Origin: Gammaproteobacteria bacterium
GTDB taxonomy: Bacteria > Pseudomonadota > Gammaproteobacteria > Pseudomonadales > Pseudohongiellaceae
Length of the DNA stretch: 33,280 nucleotides
NCBI GenBank assembly: GCA_002723195.1
Contig: PBNR01000017.1
Coordinates: forward strand, 57,882-91,161
Direction: 5' to 3'
Notes under the pieces: model-generated
Told to the model about the DNA's origin: nothing
What the model saw: only the letters and a program-made list of their open reading frames with translations
Database searches by the model: none
In this document: positions 9,192 to 16,819 of the stretch, one piece after another
Position numbering within the stretch: position 1 is the first letter of the stretch
Layout: every line of letters starts with the position of its first letter
Made by a program: the position numbers and the translations under genes

Positions 9192-9293
9192 GTAGACACC
9201 TTATTTTTGTTCCTTACAGATAAACTTAGCTTACGCTTTTTTATTACTGATAATCCAGCGAATTGTGTATCAAACAGTCACATTGAAAGCTAT

Positions 9294-10499
9294 CTAAGGG
9301 GATTGATATTTGTATACGCTAGTAAACTGAGTTCCGTATAAGAATAATATGATGGAAATCACGATTGCTGGAATTAGCGCATTGAGTGTGCCGAACACTT
9401 CAATGATCCACCCAAGCATAAGTGCTCCAATTGGAGCACTACCAATTAGCCCAAGACTATATACCGACATAATGCGCGCACGATATTCTTCAGTTGCGGA
9501 TTCCTGAACAATGGTTCTAGCCAAGGTCGTAGTGACACCCATATTAAGCCCCCAGGCTATTGCCGCTAAAGCAAAAATCCAAAACGCTGGCTGAATCCAC
9601 ATGACGCCGAGAATAAGCATTCTTGAAAGCTGCATAATGAGAAATATCCTGCCTGGTCGCACCAAAGGCATGACGCGAATCATAATAAAATTTGATGCTG
9701 AAGCACCACCATAAAAAACAATCATCAAAAATGAGAGTAATAACGCATCTCCTTCATAAATACGCTTAACAATGAATGGAAATACTGTCATGAAAGCACC
9801 GGCGTTAAAAATGCTAGAAACAAAATTAATGATCAGTGTCTGCAGAATTACTTTTTGTTTATAGACCGCATTCAGCCCAGCTAAAATATTACTTATAGCT
9901 GATTCGGTATTTCTAGAATTAGATGGTTGCGGATTTAAGCCTCTTATAGCTAGTGCTCCCAAGCCCACACAAACAGCCTGAAAGAATAAAACTGGAATTA
10001 ATCCCAAATCATCCATTGTCCCTGCCACTCCTAGCCCTAACATCTGGACCATAAAGGCAATCGCTGTCGATGCAGAAACTGCCACTTGCAAATCGGTACT
10101 AGCTATACGATTTAGAATTGCTTGTTGAGCTGGGCTCGAATAGGAGATACAGAAACTCATACCTAGACCCCATACTAAAACAGACCAAATAGTTAATTGA
10201 TCTAAATTGACGATTAGTATCAAGAAAAGCGGGAGCAGGGGCGAGAAGGAATACACTTTGATGAGCAAGCTTCGAGGGTCATGATCATCTGCCCTCGCGC
10301 CTCCGAGTAACATAACAAACAAGCCCGGAATGCCAACTGCTGCCTGAATAATACCAACTTGGGTAGCAGGTAATTCTAGGGTCCCTATTAAAATCCAGCC
10401 CAAGAGCAGCTGCTGCATTGCAAAGGCAATGCCCGAAAAAGCAGTTGACCTGAGGTACAGTCTAAATTCCTGCTGCTGCCAGATAACAATTTTCGTCAT
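9294..10499 (-). CDS. MFS transporter
   Basis: A 401-residue major facilitator with about twelve hydrophobic helices. The loop after TM2 reads GGARADDHDPRSLL, a form of the conserved MFS loop 2-3 signature (G-x-x-x-D-R/H-x-x-R). A long central loop around 190-215 (LNPQPSNSRNTESA) separates the two halves, and the second half contains the helix pair with VTTTLARTIVQE and YRARIMSVYSLGLIG. This pattern is like EntS/TMEM-type drug or siderophore exporters, but the substrate cannot be told from sequence. The ATG has no strong ribosome binding site and overlaps the stop of a 54-codon open frame upstream in an ATGA arrangement. Confidence 0.9.
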   Translation of the reverse strand: MTKIVIWQQQEFRLYLRSTAFSGIAFAMQQLLLGWILIGTLELPATQVGIIQAAVGIPGLFVMLLGGARADDHDPRSLLIKVYSFSPLLPLFLILIVNLDQLTIWSVLVWGLGMSFCISYSSPAQQAILNRIASTDLQVAVSASTAIAFMVQMLGLGVAGTMDDLGLIPVLFFQAVCVGLGALAIRGLNPQPSNSRNTESAISNILAGLNAVYKQKVILQTLIINFVSSIFNAGAFMTVFPFIVKRIYEGDALLLSFLMIVFYGGASASNFIMIRVMPLVRPGRIFLIMQLSRMLILGVMWIQPAFWIFALAAIAWGLNMGVTTTLARTIVQESATEEYRARIMSVYSLGLIGSAPIGALMLGWIIEVFGTLNALIPAIVISIILFLYGTQFTSVYKYQSP

Positions 10500-10660
10500 A
10501 ACAGCGGAGCAAATTTGGGGTGTTTAAAAATATACAGAGGCGTTAGTGCTAACAAACGATTGCAGAAATAATAAACTACCCTAACATACCTATACTCTAG
10601 AGAATTCAATTGGAGTAGTATTTTCGATAAAAATGGTTCCATAAAAATACTGTCGGACAT
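10496..10660 (-). CDS. Possible 54-codon upstream frame coupled to the MFS gene
   Basis: A short minus-strand frame runs from an ATG at 10660 to a TGA at 10496-10498 that shares bases with the MFS start codon. The peptide begins MSDSIFMEPFLSK and is rich in Leu and Tyr, which AT-rich noncoding DNA also gives by chance. No family is recognised and no ribosome binding site is clear. The remaining noncoding sequence from 10661 to 10805 shows nothing else I can name. Confidence 0.15.
   Translation of the reverse strand: MSDSIFMEPFLSKILLQLNSLEYRYVRVVYYFCNRLLALTPLYIFKHPKFAPLL
10542..10553. promoter_or_regulatory. Short dyad upstream of the MFS gene
   Basis: GTTAG and CTAAC are separated by two bases, a 12-bp inverted repeat ending 43 bases upstream of the MFS start codon. 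It could be a regulator binding site for the transporter, but it is short and could be chance. It also lies inside the doubtful 54-codon frame. Confidence 0.18.
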
Positions 10661-10805
10661 ATACCTAAACTAATTAAAAAAAGAAAGACTAAATACTTGG
10701 CAAAACCGCGAGATCCAGGGTTGATCCGCACTATGGCAAGGCGAAATCAAGATTCCACAAAGTCCGATAAAAATTCTTTAATCTAAATAATCGCTAATTA
10801 AGCAT

Positions 10806-11801
10806 TCAAAAAACCGCGATTGGATTTAGGGGGGAGCCCATCCCTTTCTCGATTCGGAGAGGCGAAGCCATGAATAAAAACTCATACCGTCCCAACTCTT
10901 TAGCCACATCTGCCACTTCAGTAAAATCTAGGTTATCGAAGATTGAAACACCGAGGGAAACCAAGGCTAAACTGTGTAAGGGCAGAGAAATATCGCCTAC
11001 TCCGCTTGGCGCCACATCATTCCACATGTCGTGACCTATCATTGCAACACCACGATCCCTTAGGAAAAATGCTACATCTGCATGATATCCTGCCACCCCA
11101 CCAGAGGTTGGCCATGCCCCCAGTGCTTCCCGCCTTTTCCAGCGGCCAGTATGCAAAAGTATGACGTCCCCAGGTTCAACCCGGACACCTTGAATCTCTT
11201 CCAAAGAGACAAGATCGTCATAAGTAATTGGGATCCCCGGCTCCAGCCAGCCTTCTTCTGAGACCTTTTCGGGTAGCAACGTAGCATCAAATAATATGCC
11301 TCGAGTAATTACTCCATTTCGGTGAGCATGGATACTACCACGGGGACAACCATTAGCCGCCTCAACTTCCTCGTAGCCTACACCGTTGTAACCCTTGCCC
11401 TCATACATAATGTGGCAGTCGAGAGAATCAAGATGACTGTGAATCGTCCCATGATAGCTACCTGTATATGACAATCTATCGGAGGCGCCGGTCGGTGAGA
11501 CTCTGACAACTTCTCTATTTAAAAAGGCCGAGGTATCTACCGCATCTTCCTGAACCACATCGTGAGCTAGCGAAACGGTTAATCCATCACGAACCAAAGC
11601 CGCTGCCTGCACTCGCTTCTCTGGAGTAATAAAGTTGGCTTGGCCTAACTCATCATCAAGCCCCCAACGGCCCCAATTAGAAAGCTCATCCATAGCTCGA
11701 TGAAAATCTTCATTGGTTTCCATGGGAAAACGCTCTTGCGCGAGAGATACCGAGTATAAGACTAGGACAGCAAGCGCTGAAAAATACTTACCATAGCTCA
11801 T
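10806..11801 (-). CDS. Secreted cyclase-family (kynurenine formamidase-like) hydrolase
   Basis: A 331-residue member of the cyclase family (PF04199; metal-dependent amide/lactone hydrolases such as kynurenine formamidase). A Sec signal peptide ends at about residue 22 (SVSLAQ). The mature part starts with the NWGRWGLDDELG...NFITPEKR block typical of the long subgroup. The metal-binding region has His117, His121, His123, Asp125 and His130, the usual His-x-x-x-His-x-Asp pattern, and VEPGDVILLHTGRW and the GHDMW segment near the end match the family. The start is well supported by GGAGG six bases upstream of the ATG. It probably opens a cyclic or amide bond of an aromatic or plant/algal compound in the periplasm; the substrate is not predictable. 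Confidence 0.88.
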   Translation of the reverse strand: MSYGKYFSALAVLVLYSVSLAQERFPMETNEDFHRAMDELSNWGRWGLDDELGQANFITPEKRVQAAALVRDGLTVSLAHDVVQEDAVDTSAFLNREVVRVSPTGASDRLSYTGSYHGTIHSHLDSLDCHIMYEGKGYNGVGYEEVEAANGCPRGSIHAHRNGVITRGILFDATLLPEKVSEEGWLEPGIPITYDDLVSLEEIQGVRVEPGDVILLHTGRWKRREALGAWPTSGGVAGYHADVAFFLRDRGVAMIGHDMWNDVAPSGVGDISLPLHSLALVSLGVSIFDNLDFTEVADVAKELGRYEFLFMASPLRIEKGMGSPLNPIAVF

Positions 11802-11891
11802 GCATTCCTCCTTTAATATTAACGAGGGGTTTTATTTTTGGAACCATATTAAACCGACCTGACCATTAGAATAACACGTCGGAACCAAACT

Positions 11892-12905
11892 TTAGAGCAA
11901 CCCTGCCTCCTCCATGCGAGCAGCGCGCAACATAGAAGGAATAGCGTAATTACCTTCATGACAAGCATATTCATATAACTTTGACCCTTCCTTCATGCGT
12001 TGCAAGGGAATTTCTGCAGTCCATGGCTGAGAATAAATATTCGGGTCGGTAATTGTGTACTGAAAAAGTATTTCATTTTTCCCAGTCCTAGTAAAAACTT
12101 CCTGTACTGTAAACTCACTTGAAGAACGCAGCGGTACGATTGATTGTTCAGGCCTGAAATATCGAGTTTGAACTACAAGCGAGTTATTTTCATAAAATCC
12201 AATAGAATCTCCCATCCATTTATTACCAACTTCTGGTCGAAACTCGCTATCAATACGAATAATACGAACCAAACTAAAATATTCAGTTAGCAGTGCAACA
12301 TACCCTTCATTCTGCACAATTTGAATATTTCTAACTGGGTTATCTCCTGCAGGGTTTCCTAATTCATGACCTACACCCCCAAAAATATAAATAAGGGGTA
12401 GTTGCGCACCCGGATTTAAACACCGGTCTAAAGGAGTAAGTCCTTCAGGTCCGTCAAATCGCGCCTTTCCCTGATCGCGCCAAATTTCGTGGATATCTTT
12501 ACCATCAGTTTTACGTGGTATGCGCCCATTTTCTGGGTCTATTACAAAGGATGTTCTAATTTCACCATCAATTTCAGCAAGTTCAATGGGCATTATCTCG
12601 AAATTACCGTCTGCCTGATTGTTGATAAGGCCTCCAGGTTCAGGTGCCGGCCTGCCAGGATCGAGTGGTGCGCGACGCTCCCTATCCAAGCCGATTGCTC
12701 GCTCAACGAGTGCCTGCGCCTCTAATACCGAATAACTTCGCCTTTTACCTAGGCTGACAGGTCTTTCTAGAGGAGTTTGAAAAGGGTTCGTCCAATAACC
12801 TTGTAAATTTGGATGACCATATTCTGTAAGCGGACTCCACGACTCTTGCGCGTATATAAAATTAGCAAATAGAGGCAAAAAAAAACTAATACACAGCTTA
12901 TTCAT
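11892..12905 (-). CDS. Uncharacterised secreted protein, family member A
   Basis: A 337-residue secreted protein belonging to a family with three members in this window (also at 15525-16523 and 24295-25197). A longer frame reaches 12971, but the ATG at 12905 directly precedes a clean signal peptide (MNKLCISFF...FIYAQ) and is preferred. Landmarks shared with the others are GHPNLQGYWTN near the mature N-terminus, GRIPRK, a cysteine in LDRCLNPG, QIVQNEGY, KWMGDSIGFYENNSLVVQT, ITDPNIYSQPW and YEYACHEGNY near the C-terminus. I know of no assigned function; the conserved Trp, Asp and Cys positions suggest a beta-rich fold with a conserved surface. In A the usual WWDGDT has become FYENNS, so this copy has diverged at a motif that B and C keep. 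Confidence 0.82.
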   Translation of the reverse strand: MNKLCISFFLPLFANFIYAQESWSPLTEYGHPNLQGYWTNPFQTPLERPVSLGKRRSYSVLEAQALVERAIGLDRERRAPLDPGRPAPEPGGLINNQADGNFEIMPIELAEIDGEIRTSFVIDPENGRIPRKTDGKDIHEIWRDQGKARFDGPEGLTPLDRCLNPGAQLPLIYIFGGVGHELGNPAGDNPVRNIQIVQNEGYVALLTEYFSLVRIIRIDSEFRPEVGNKWMGDSIGFYENNSLVVQTRYFRPEQSIVPLRSSSEFTVQEVFTRTGKNEILFQYTITDPNIYSQPWTAEIPLQRMKEGSKLYEYACHEGNYAIPSMLRAARMEEAGLL

Positions 12906-13067
12906 GCAGATACAACCAGAAACTTTCATAATTTTATTTATTAGGCCAGAACTCCAACACCTGCTGAACAATAATTTAGTCGCGCCAAAAAAACTAAGTC
13001 TAGAATATATTTTTAGCCCCTTTTTAGAGTTTTAAACTACAAAATCCAAAAACAAATATCCTCGAAT

Positions 13068-14480
13068 TTATTGTTGAGGAAAAAAATATTTCATCTGTAC
13101 ATCGCGTATTCTTCTTGCACGACCATCTTCATAAAAAGGACGAAACTTCATTTCGCGAACTGCGCGAACGGCGCCCCTGGTGACATGACGACCTTCAGGT
13201 ATAGAACTCAGAATATCTACACTGGAAGCAACTCCTCGAGAACTTATATTAAACTCAAGATCTACCTGGTATTGCGGCAACCCTATTCGCAACAGAGGAT
13301 CTTTACTAATAGGTTTCAAAACTGCACGCGCATTTTCGTGCCAAGCCCGAAACGCTCCCAAGTGCACCACTCCCTCTGGAAGACCTTCGACCTCTCCAAT
13401 AATTCTTTCCTGATAAGACAATAAGTCTTTAAATCGAGTAAAAAACTCCGGCACTGGCAATGGCATAGGATTACTAAAAAACTTATCTATATCTGCTTGA
13501 TCCACGCCAGCTACTAACAATTTTTCCCTTGCCTCATTAAATTGCCTTCTCCCAGAACTACGTTTCATTAATATATTAAAATCTCCCCGATAAAGATCTG
13601 CCATTGCCTCCGCTTCCAAATCACCTAGATTTGAAGCAATCGATCGAATATCATTTATATAACCAATTCCCTGCTTGATATAATCCTCCCCCACGACACC
13701 ATTACGATCTTCTACTACGGGTATTCGCCGAAACAAGTCTTGAGTGTAAGAACCCCACCTTCCTTCCAATCGACCAGGCCCATCCCTCTCATAAACATCT
13801 CTTACAAAGTCTTGTGAAAAACCATCTTCTGTATTTAACAATTGTACTAAAATCGCGAGGTTGTAGGCCCTTTTGTAATACCAAGGATATAAAGCAGCAG
13901 AATCCTCACCATAAATTCTTTCAGCAAGTCTGGATATATCGCGATAAATTTCACGTGCATCAAGAAATTTATCTGACTGACTCCTTCTTTCACCTAAATA
14001 AAATTCGGCGAGCAGCCATTGGGCTTGATTTTCCATTGCATTAAGTAATTCCTCCGATTCGGGCCCGTAATTGGAACCATTCAGAGACCTCAAATGGTCG
14101 AGATGATCCGATACAGCGCCCCAATTGCCTAGCACCTGCTGTACTTCTATCATGCTGCGTATAAGGGGAATTATGTCTGGACTTTCAATACCAAGCTCCA
14201 TGCGCATTATAGAAAGTTGCCTCACTTGTAATTCAGCGACTCTTTCAAAATTTTCCTGCTCAGCATGAATATTTATGATACTGGAAAGCGGTTCTATTAA
14301 CTGAATATTGAACGGCCCAAACTCAGATTCAAACTCTTCAAGCTGGGATTGATAGCGCTGCAATTCCCGTAAATTATCATTGCTGGTTGCAATACTATTG
14401 GTTTGAGCAAGGCAAAACGAGGGCGCAAACAAAAGGACTAAACCTAGGAGCAGTGAAGGCTTTGGGAATAGACAATTCAT
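13068..14480 (-). CDS. Secreted TPR-like protein with a TonB-C-like C-terminus
   Basis: A 470-residue exported protein. The frame extends to 14651, but the ATG at 14480 precedes a typical Sec signal (MNCLFPKPSLLLGLVLL...FCLAQ) and is chosen. Residues about 30-260 are helical with TPR-like pairs (ENFERVAELQVRQLSIMR, then LAEFYLGE and AREIYRDISRLAERIYG). The last 80 residues resemble the TonB C-terminal domain used by energy transducers and related envelope proteins: YQVDLEFNISSRGVASSVDILSS followed by RAVREMKFRPFYEDGRA. There is no transmembrane anchor or Pro-rich linker as in real TonB, so a role in energising receptors is unlikely; such hybrids are of unknown function. It is divergent from the DUF4159 gene. 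Confidence 0.8.
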   Translation of the reverse strand: MNCLFPKPSLLLGLVLLFAPSFCLAQTNSIATSNDNLRELQRYQSQLEEFESEFGPFNIQLIEPLSSIINIHAEQENFERVAELQVRQLSIMRMELGIESPDIIPLIRSMIEVQQVLGNWGAVSDHLDHLRSLNGSNYGPESEELLNAMENQAQWLLAEFYLGERRSQSDKFLDAREIYRDISRLAERIYGEDSAALYPWYYKRAYNLAILVQLLNTEDGFSQDFVRDVYERDGPGRLEGRWGSYTQDLFRRIPVVEDRNGVVGEDYIKQGIGYINDIRSIASNLGDLEAEAMADLYRGDFNILMKRSSGRRQFNEAREKLLVAGVDQADIDKFFSNPMPLPVPEFFTRFKDLLSYQERIIGEVEGLPEGVVHLGAFRAWHENARAVLKPISKDPLLRIGLPQYQVDLEFNISSRGVASSVDILSSIPEGRHVTRGAVRAVREMKFRPFYEDGRARRIRDVQMKYFFPQQ

Positions 14481-14659
14481 AAAAAACCTGATCTCTATCT
14501 TTATGGCTCTATAAATAGATTGATAATCGTTTATTGATACACAAACTGACCACTGGTAACTTATATACATCTTCGGGCTAAGTTTCCGACAATAACTTGA
14601 TCTATTCGCCTTGTCGATACAAACTAGTTCGGAATTTGATCCATTTGACACAAAATCAT

Positions 14660-15415
14660 ATGAGACAACTACTTAGATTAACGCTTCTCTGGCTGCTCAT
14701 TACAGAATCCACTGTTATAGCCCAAGAAGACAACAAGGACCTATACGATATTGCCGGCGAATTTGCTTTTGTCCGTATTCAGTACGACAGTTACTATGAT
14801 GGCGGCTGGTATGGCGGACCGTGGGCAACAGATTTTCCTGCTTCTGATGAAAATTTTCTGAGAGGGGTGGCGAGACTTACTAATGTTCGAGTCACGAGTA
14901 AACCCATTATCTTGCGCTTTGATTCCGAAGAAATATTCGACTATCCATTTCTCTATGCCCTCGAAATGGGTCGCAATGGAGGCCTTTCACTTTCACCAAA
15001 AGAAACTGAAAATCTGCGGGAATATTTATTGCGAGGGGGATTTTTACTCATCGATGATTTCTGGGGTCAACGGCAATGGGATGCTTTCTATGCAGATTTT
15101 TCCAGAATCTTCCCGGACCGCCAGATAGTTGAACTTAAATCAAATCATGAGATCTTCCATACTTTTTATGATATTGACGGCCCCCAAATGATACCCGGTC
15201 GAGGCGGTCGACAGGGGTTTGGCCAAGCTGGAATGAATGTCGCCAGTAATCACGCCATTCTCGATGATGATGGGAGAGTTATGGTGCTAATTAACTGGAA
15301 TTCAGACATGGGCGATGGCTGGGAACACACCTACGATCGCTGGTATCCTACCGAATATGCTAACTCTGCTTACCAATTAGGCATTAACTACTTAATCTAT
15401 TCTCTGACCCACTAA
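14660..15415 (+). CDS. Secreted DUF4159 protein
   Basis: A 251-residue protein matching DUF4159 (PF13709). The ATG at 14660 precedes a signal peptide ending STVIAQ and is preferred over an ATG at 14597. The body has EFAFVRIQYDSYY, WATDFPASDENFLRGV, the conserved LREYLLRGGFLLIDDFW block, and HEIFHTFYDIDGPQ, all typical of this domain, which resembles a glutamine-amidotransferase-like or ThuA-like Rossmann fold. Most DUF4159 proteins sit with MoxR/BatA-type operons or near cell-envelope genes; here it stands alone, divergent from the TPR/TonB-C-like gene and convergent with family member B. Its biochemical function is unknown. Confidence 0.88.
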   Translation: MRQLLRLTLLWLLITESTVIAQEDNKDLYDIAGEFAFVRIQYDSYYDGGWYGGPWATDFPASDENFLRGVARLTNVRVTSKPIILRFDSEEIFDYPFLYALEMGRNGGLSLSPKETENLREYLLRGGFLLIDDFWGQRQWDAFYADFSRIFPDRQIVELKSNHEIFHTFYDIDGPQMIPGRGGRQGFGQAGMNVASNHAILDDDGRVMVLINWNSDMGDGWEHTYDRWYPTEYANSAYQLGINYLIYSLTH

Positions 15416-15524
15416 ATATCCTGGTAGCAAAATGCACTCTGGATATTATTCGTTCTCCGGAAACGTTTAACATCGAGATAGATACCAACCATCAATTAAA
15501 ACTATTTCACATCTAAAAACACTA

Positions 15525-16523
15525 TTATTCAGAATCTCCAGTTGCATCCAGTTCTTGGCGACGGTATCCAGCTAAAATACCAGACAAACCATAATTACCT
15601 TCGTGACAGGCATACTCATACAACTTTGTTTCAGTAGAATTAAAGGCTATCTCACCACCCCAACTTTCTGTGTAATAAACAGGATCACTTACTTCAAACT
15701 CGTAAAAAATCTGTTCATCGGAATAACGGGTGAATCGTTCGATAATTTTTCCCTCATCCGACAGAGAAGCCATCATGCGAGATTTCTGTTGGGGGTGCAG
15801 ATTAACAGTTTCCACGACCAAGGTATCGCCATCCCACCATCCGATAGAGTCCCCCATCCACTGCTCGAGTTCATCTGGCCGGTGGGTACCATTAATTGGA
15901 ATAATGCGCGCATCATGGACCATTTCTACCAAAATCATGAGGTAATCATCAGTTTGGACGATTTGATACATATTGTTATACAAGACACTATTCATGGGTG
16001 GGCCGGAAGTACTGCCAAACCCGATTAAACAGCGCTCAGCTAAAGGTGCACCTTCCGGGCCACCATAGCCTGAAAATTGTTCTCTGGCAGCACGGCGTAA
16101 CCGGTTACCTTCTTCAGAATAAGGAATACGTCCGTTTCCCGGGAAAGTTATCCATGAAGAGCGGTATTCGCCGCGGACGCTCCCAAACTGTGAACCTGGA
16201 TCTACCCAGAACGCATTGTAGCCACGACCACGAAGCAAGTCTGTGCCATCAGGTAATTGCCCTTGTACCTGATTATCGTCAGTCGCTTGACGGACATTTT
16301 GGTGATTGCCTGCGGTGAGTCGTTGTAATTGGTCGCCCGGAATTACCAGACCAATATCGGAAAGATCTCTGGCACGTTGCATAGTGGTAATAGAAGCATT
16401 AGTCCAATAACCCTGCAGGTCTGGTTTACCTATTGCCGTGCGGGGTGGCTGATAGTCTTGAGCTAAACTGGCACTGCAAACCAATACCACGCAAACCGAA
16501 AGAAAGCTGTTAAAAATACCCAT
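15525..16523 (-). CDS. Uncharacterised secreted protein, family member B
   Basis: A 332-residue protein with a Sec signal ending SASLAQ at about residue 22. It keeps the full set of family landmarks: IGKPDLQGYWTNAS at the mature N-terminus, GNGRIPYSEEG, a cysteine in AERCLIGFG, MYQIVQTDDY, ARIIPINGTHRP, QWMGDSIGWWDGDTLVVET, a following ERFTRYSDEQIFYEFEVSDP, and KLYEYACHEGNYGL. Its 3' end is also similar to member A at DNA level (the stretch coding ACHEGNY), so A and B are the closer pair. Function unknown. It faces the DUF4159 gene tail to tail with 109 bases between, where an imperfect repeat but no convincing terminator is seen. Confidence 0.85.
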   Translation of the reverse strand: MGIFNSFLSVCVVLVCSASLAQDYQPPRTAIGKPDLQGYWTNASITTMQRARDLSDIGLVIPGDQLQRLTAGNHQNVRQATDDNQVQGQLPDGTDLLRGRGYNAFWVDPGSQFGSVRGEYRSSWITFPGNGRIPYSEEGNRLRRAAREQFSGYGGPEGAPLAERCLIGFGSTSGPPMNSVLYNNMYQIVQTDDYLMILVEMVHDARIIPINGTHRPDELEQWMGDSIGWWDGDTLVVETVNLHPQQKSRMMASLSDEGKIIERFTRYSDEQIFYEFEVSDPVYYTESWGGEIAFNSTETKLYEYACHEGNYGLSGILAGYRRQELDATGDSE

Positions 16524-16608
16524 AGTAATCTCTTTGCTAAGTACTTAAGTTATTGTTTTCAATCGTTGAAAAGTAGCCTACATAAGTTTATTTATCAAGG
16601 TCACTGGG

Positions 16609-16752
16609 CTAGGCATAATCCGAAAACAACCCATTAGTGAACTTGCGATAAAGCAAAAACGCAACGGCCGGGTAAATCAGCAAGGAAATGACGATGGTAA
16701 TTGTAGAGAACAACTCAGAGCCTGTTTCTGAGGTGACTGTGCAGTAGGCCAT
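16609..16752 (-). CDS. Possible 47-residue single-span membrane protein
   Basis: In the otherwise empty gap between member B and the DUF6351 gene, a minus-strand ATG at 16752 opens a 47-codon frame ending in TAG at 16609-16611. The peptide has a polar N-terminus (MAYCTVTSETGSELFST), one hydrophobic span of about 18 residues, then a basic stop-transfer stretch (LLYRKF) and a short tail ending LFSDYA. That layout fits a small inner-membrane protein, or the relic end of a larger transporter. An in-frame TAG two codons before the ATG rules out a longer frame. No clear ribosome binding site is seen. I recognise no family. Confidence 0.35.
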   Translation of the reverse strand: MAYCTVTSETGSELFSTITIVISLLIYPAVAFLLYRKFTNGLFSDYA

Positions 16753-16819
16753 AATAGGCTAATAAGTGGGCTATATGCCGCAAACAATTGGCAACAGCCA
16801 GGAACATAAAACAGGTAAA

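Noticed and set aside
13071-14044. Plus-strand frames of 117 and 76 codons opposite the TPR/TonB-C-like gene.
   Set aside because: No ribosome binding site, and the minus-strand gene has a signal peptide and recognisable domains.
15415-15447. AATATCC/GGATATT repeat between the DUF4159 gene and member B, as a terminator.
   Set aside because: The loop is 19 bases and the stem is AT-rich with no T-run; too weak to call.
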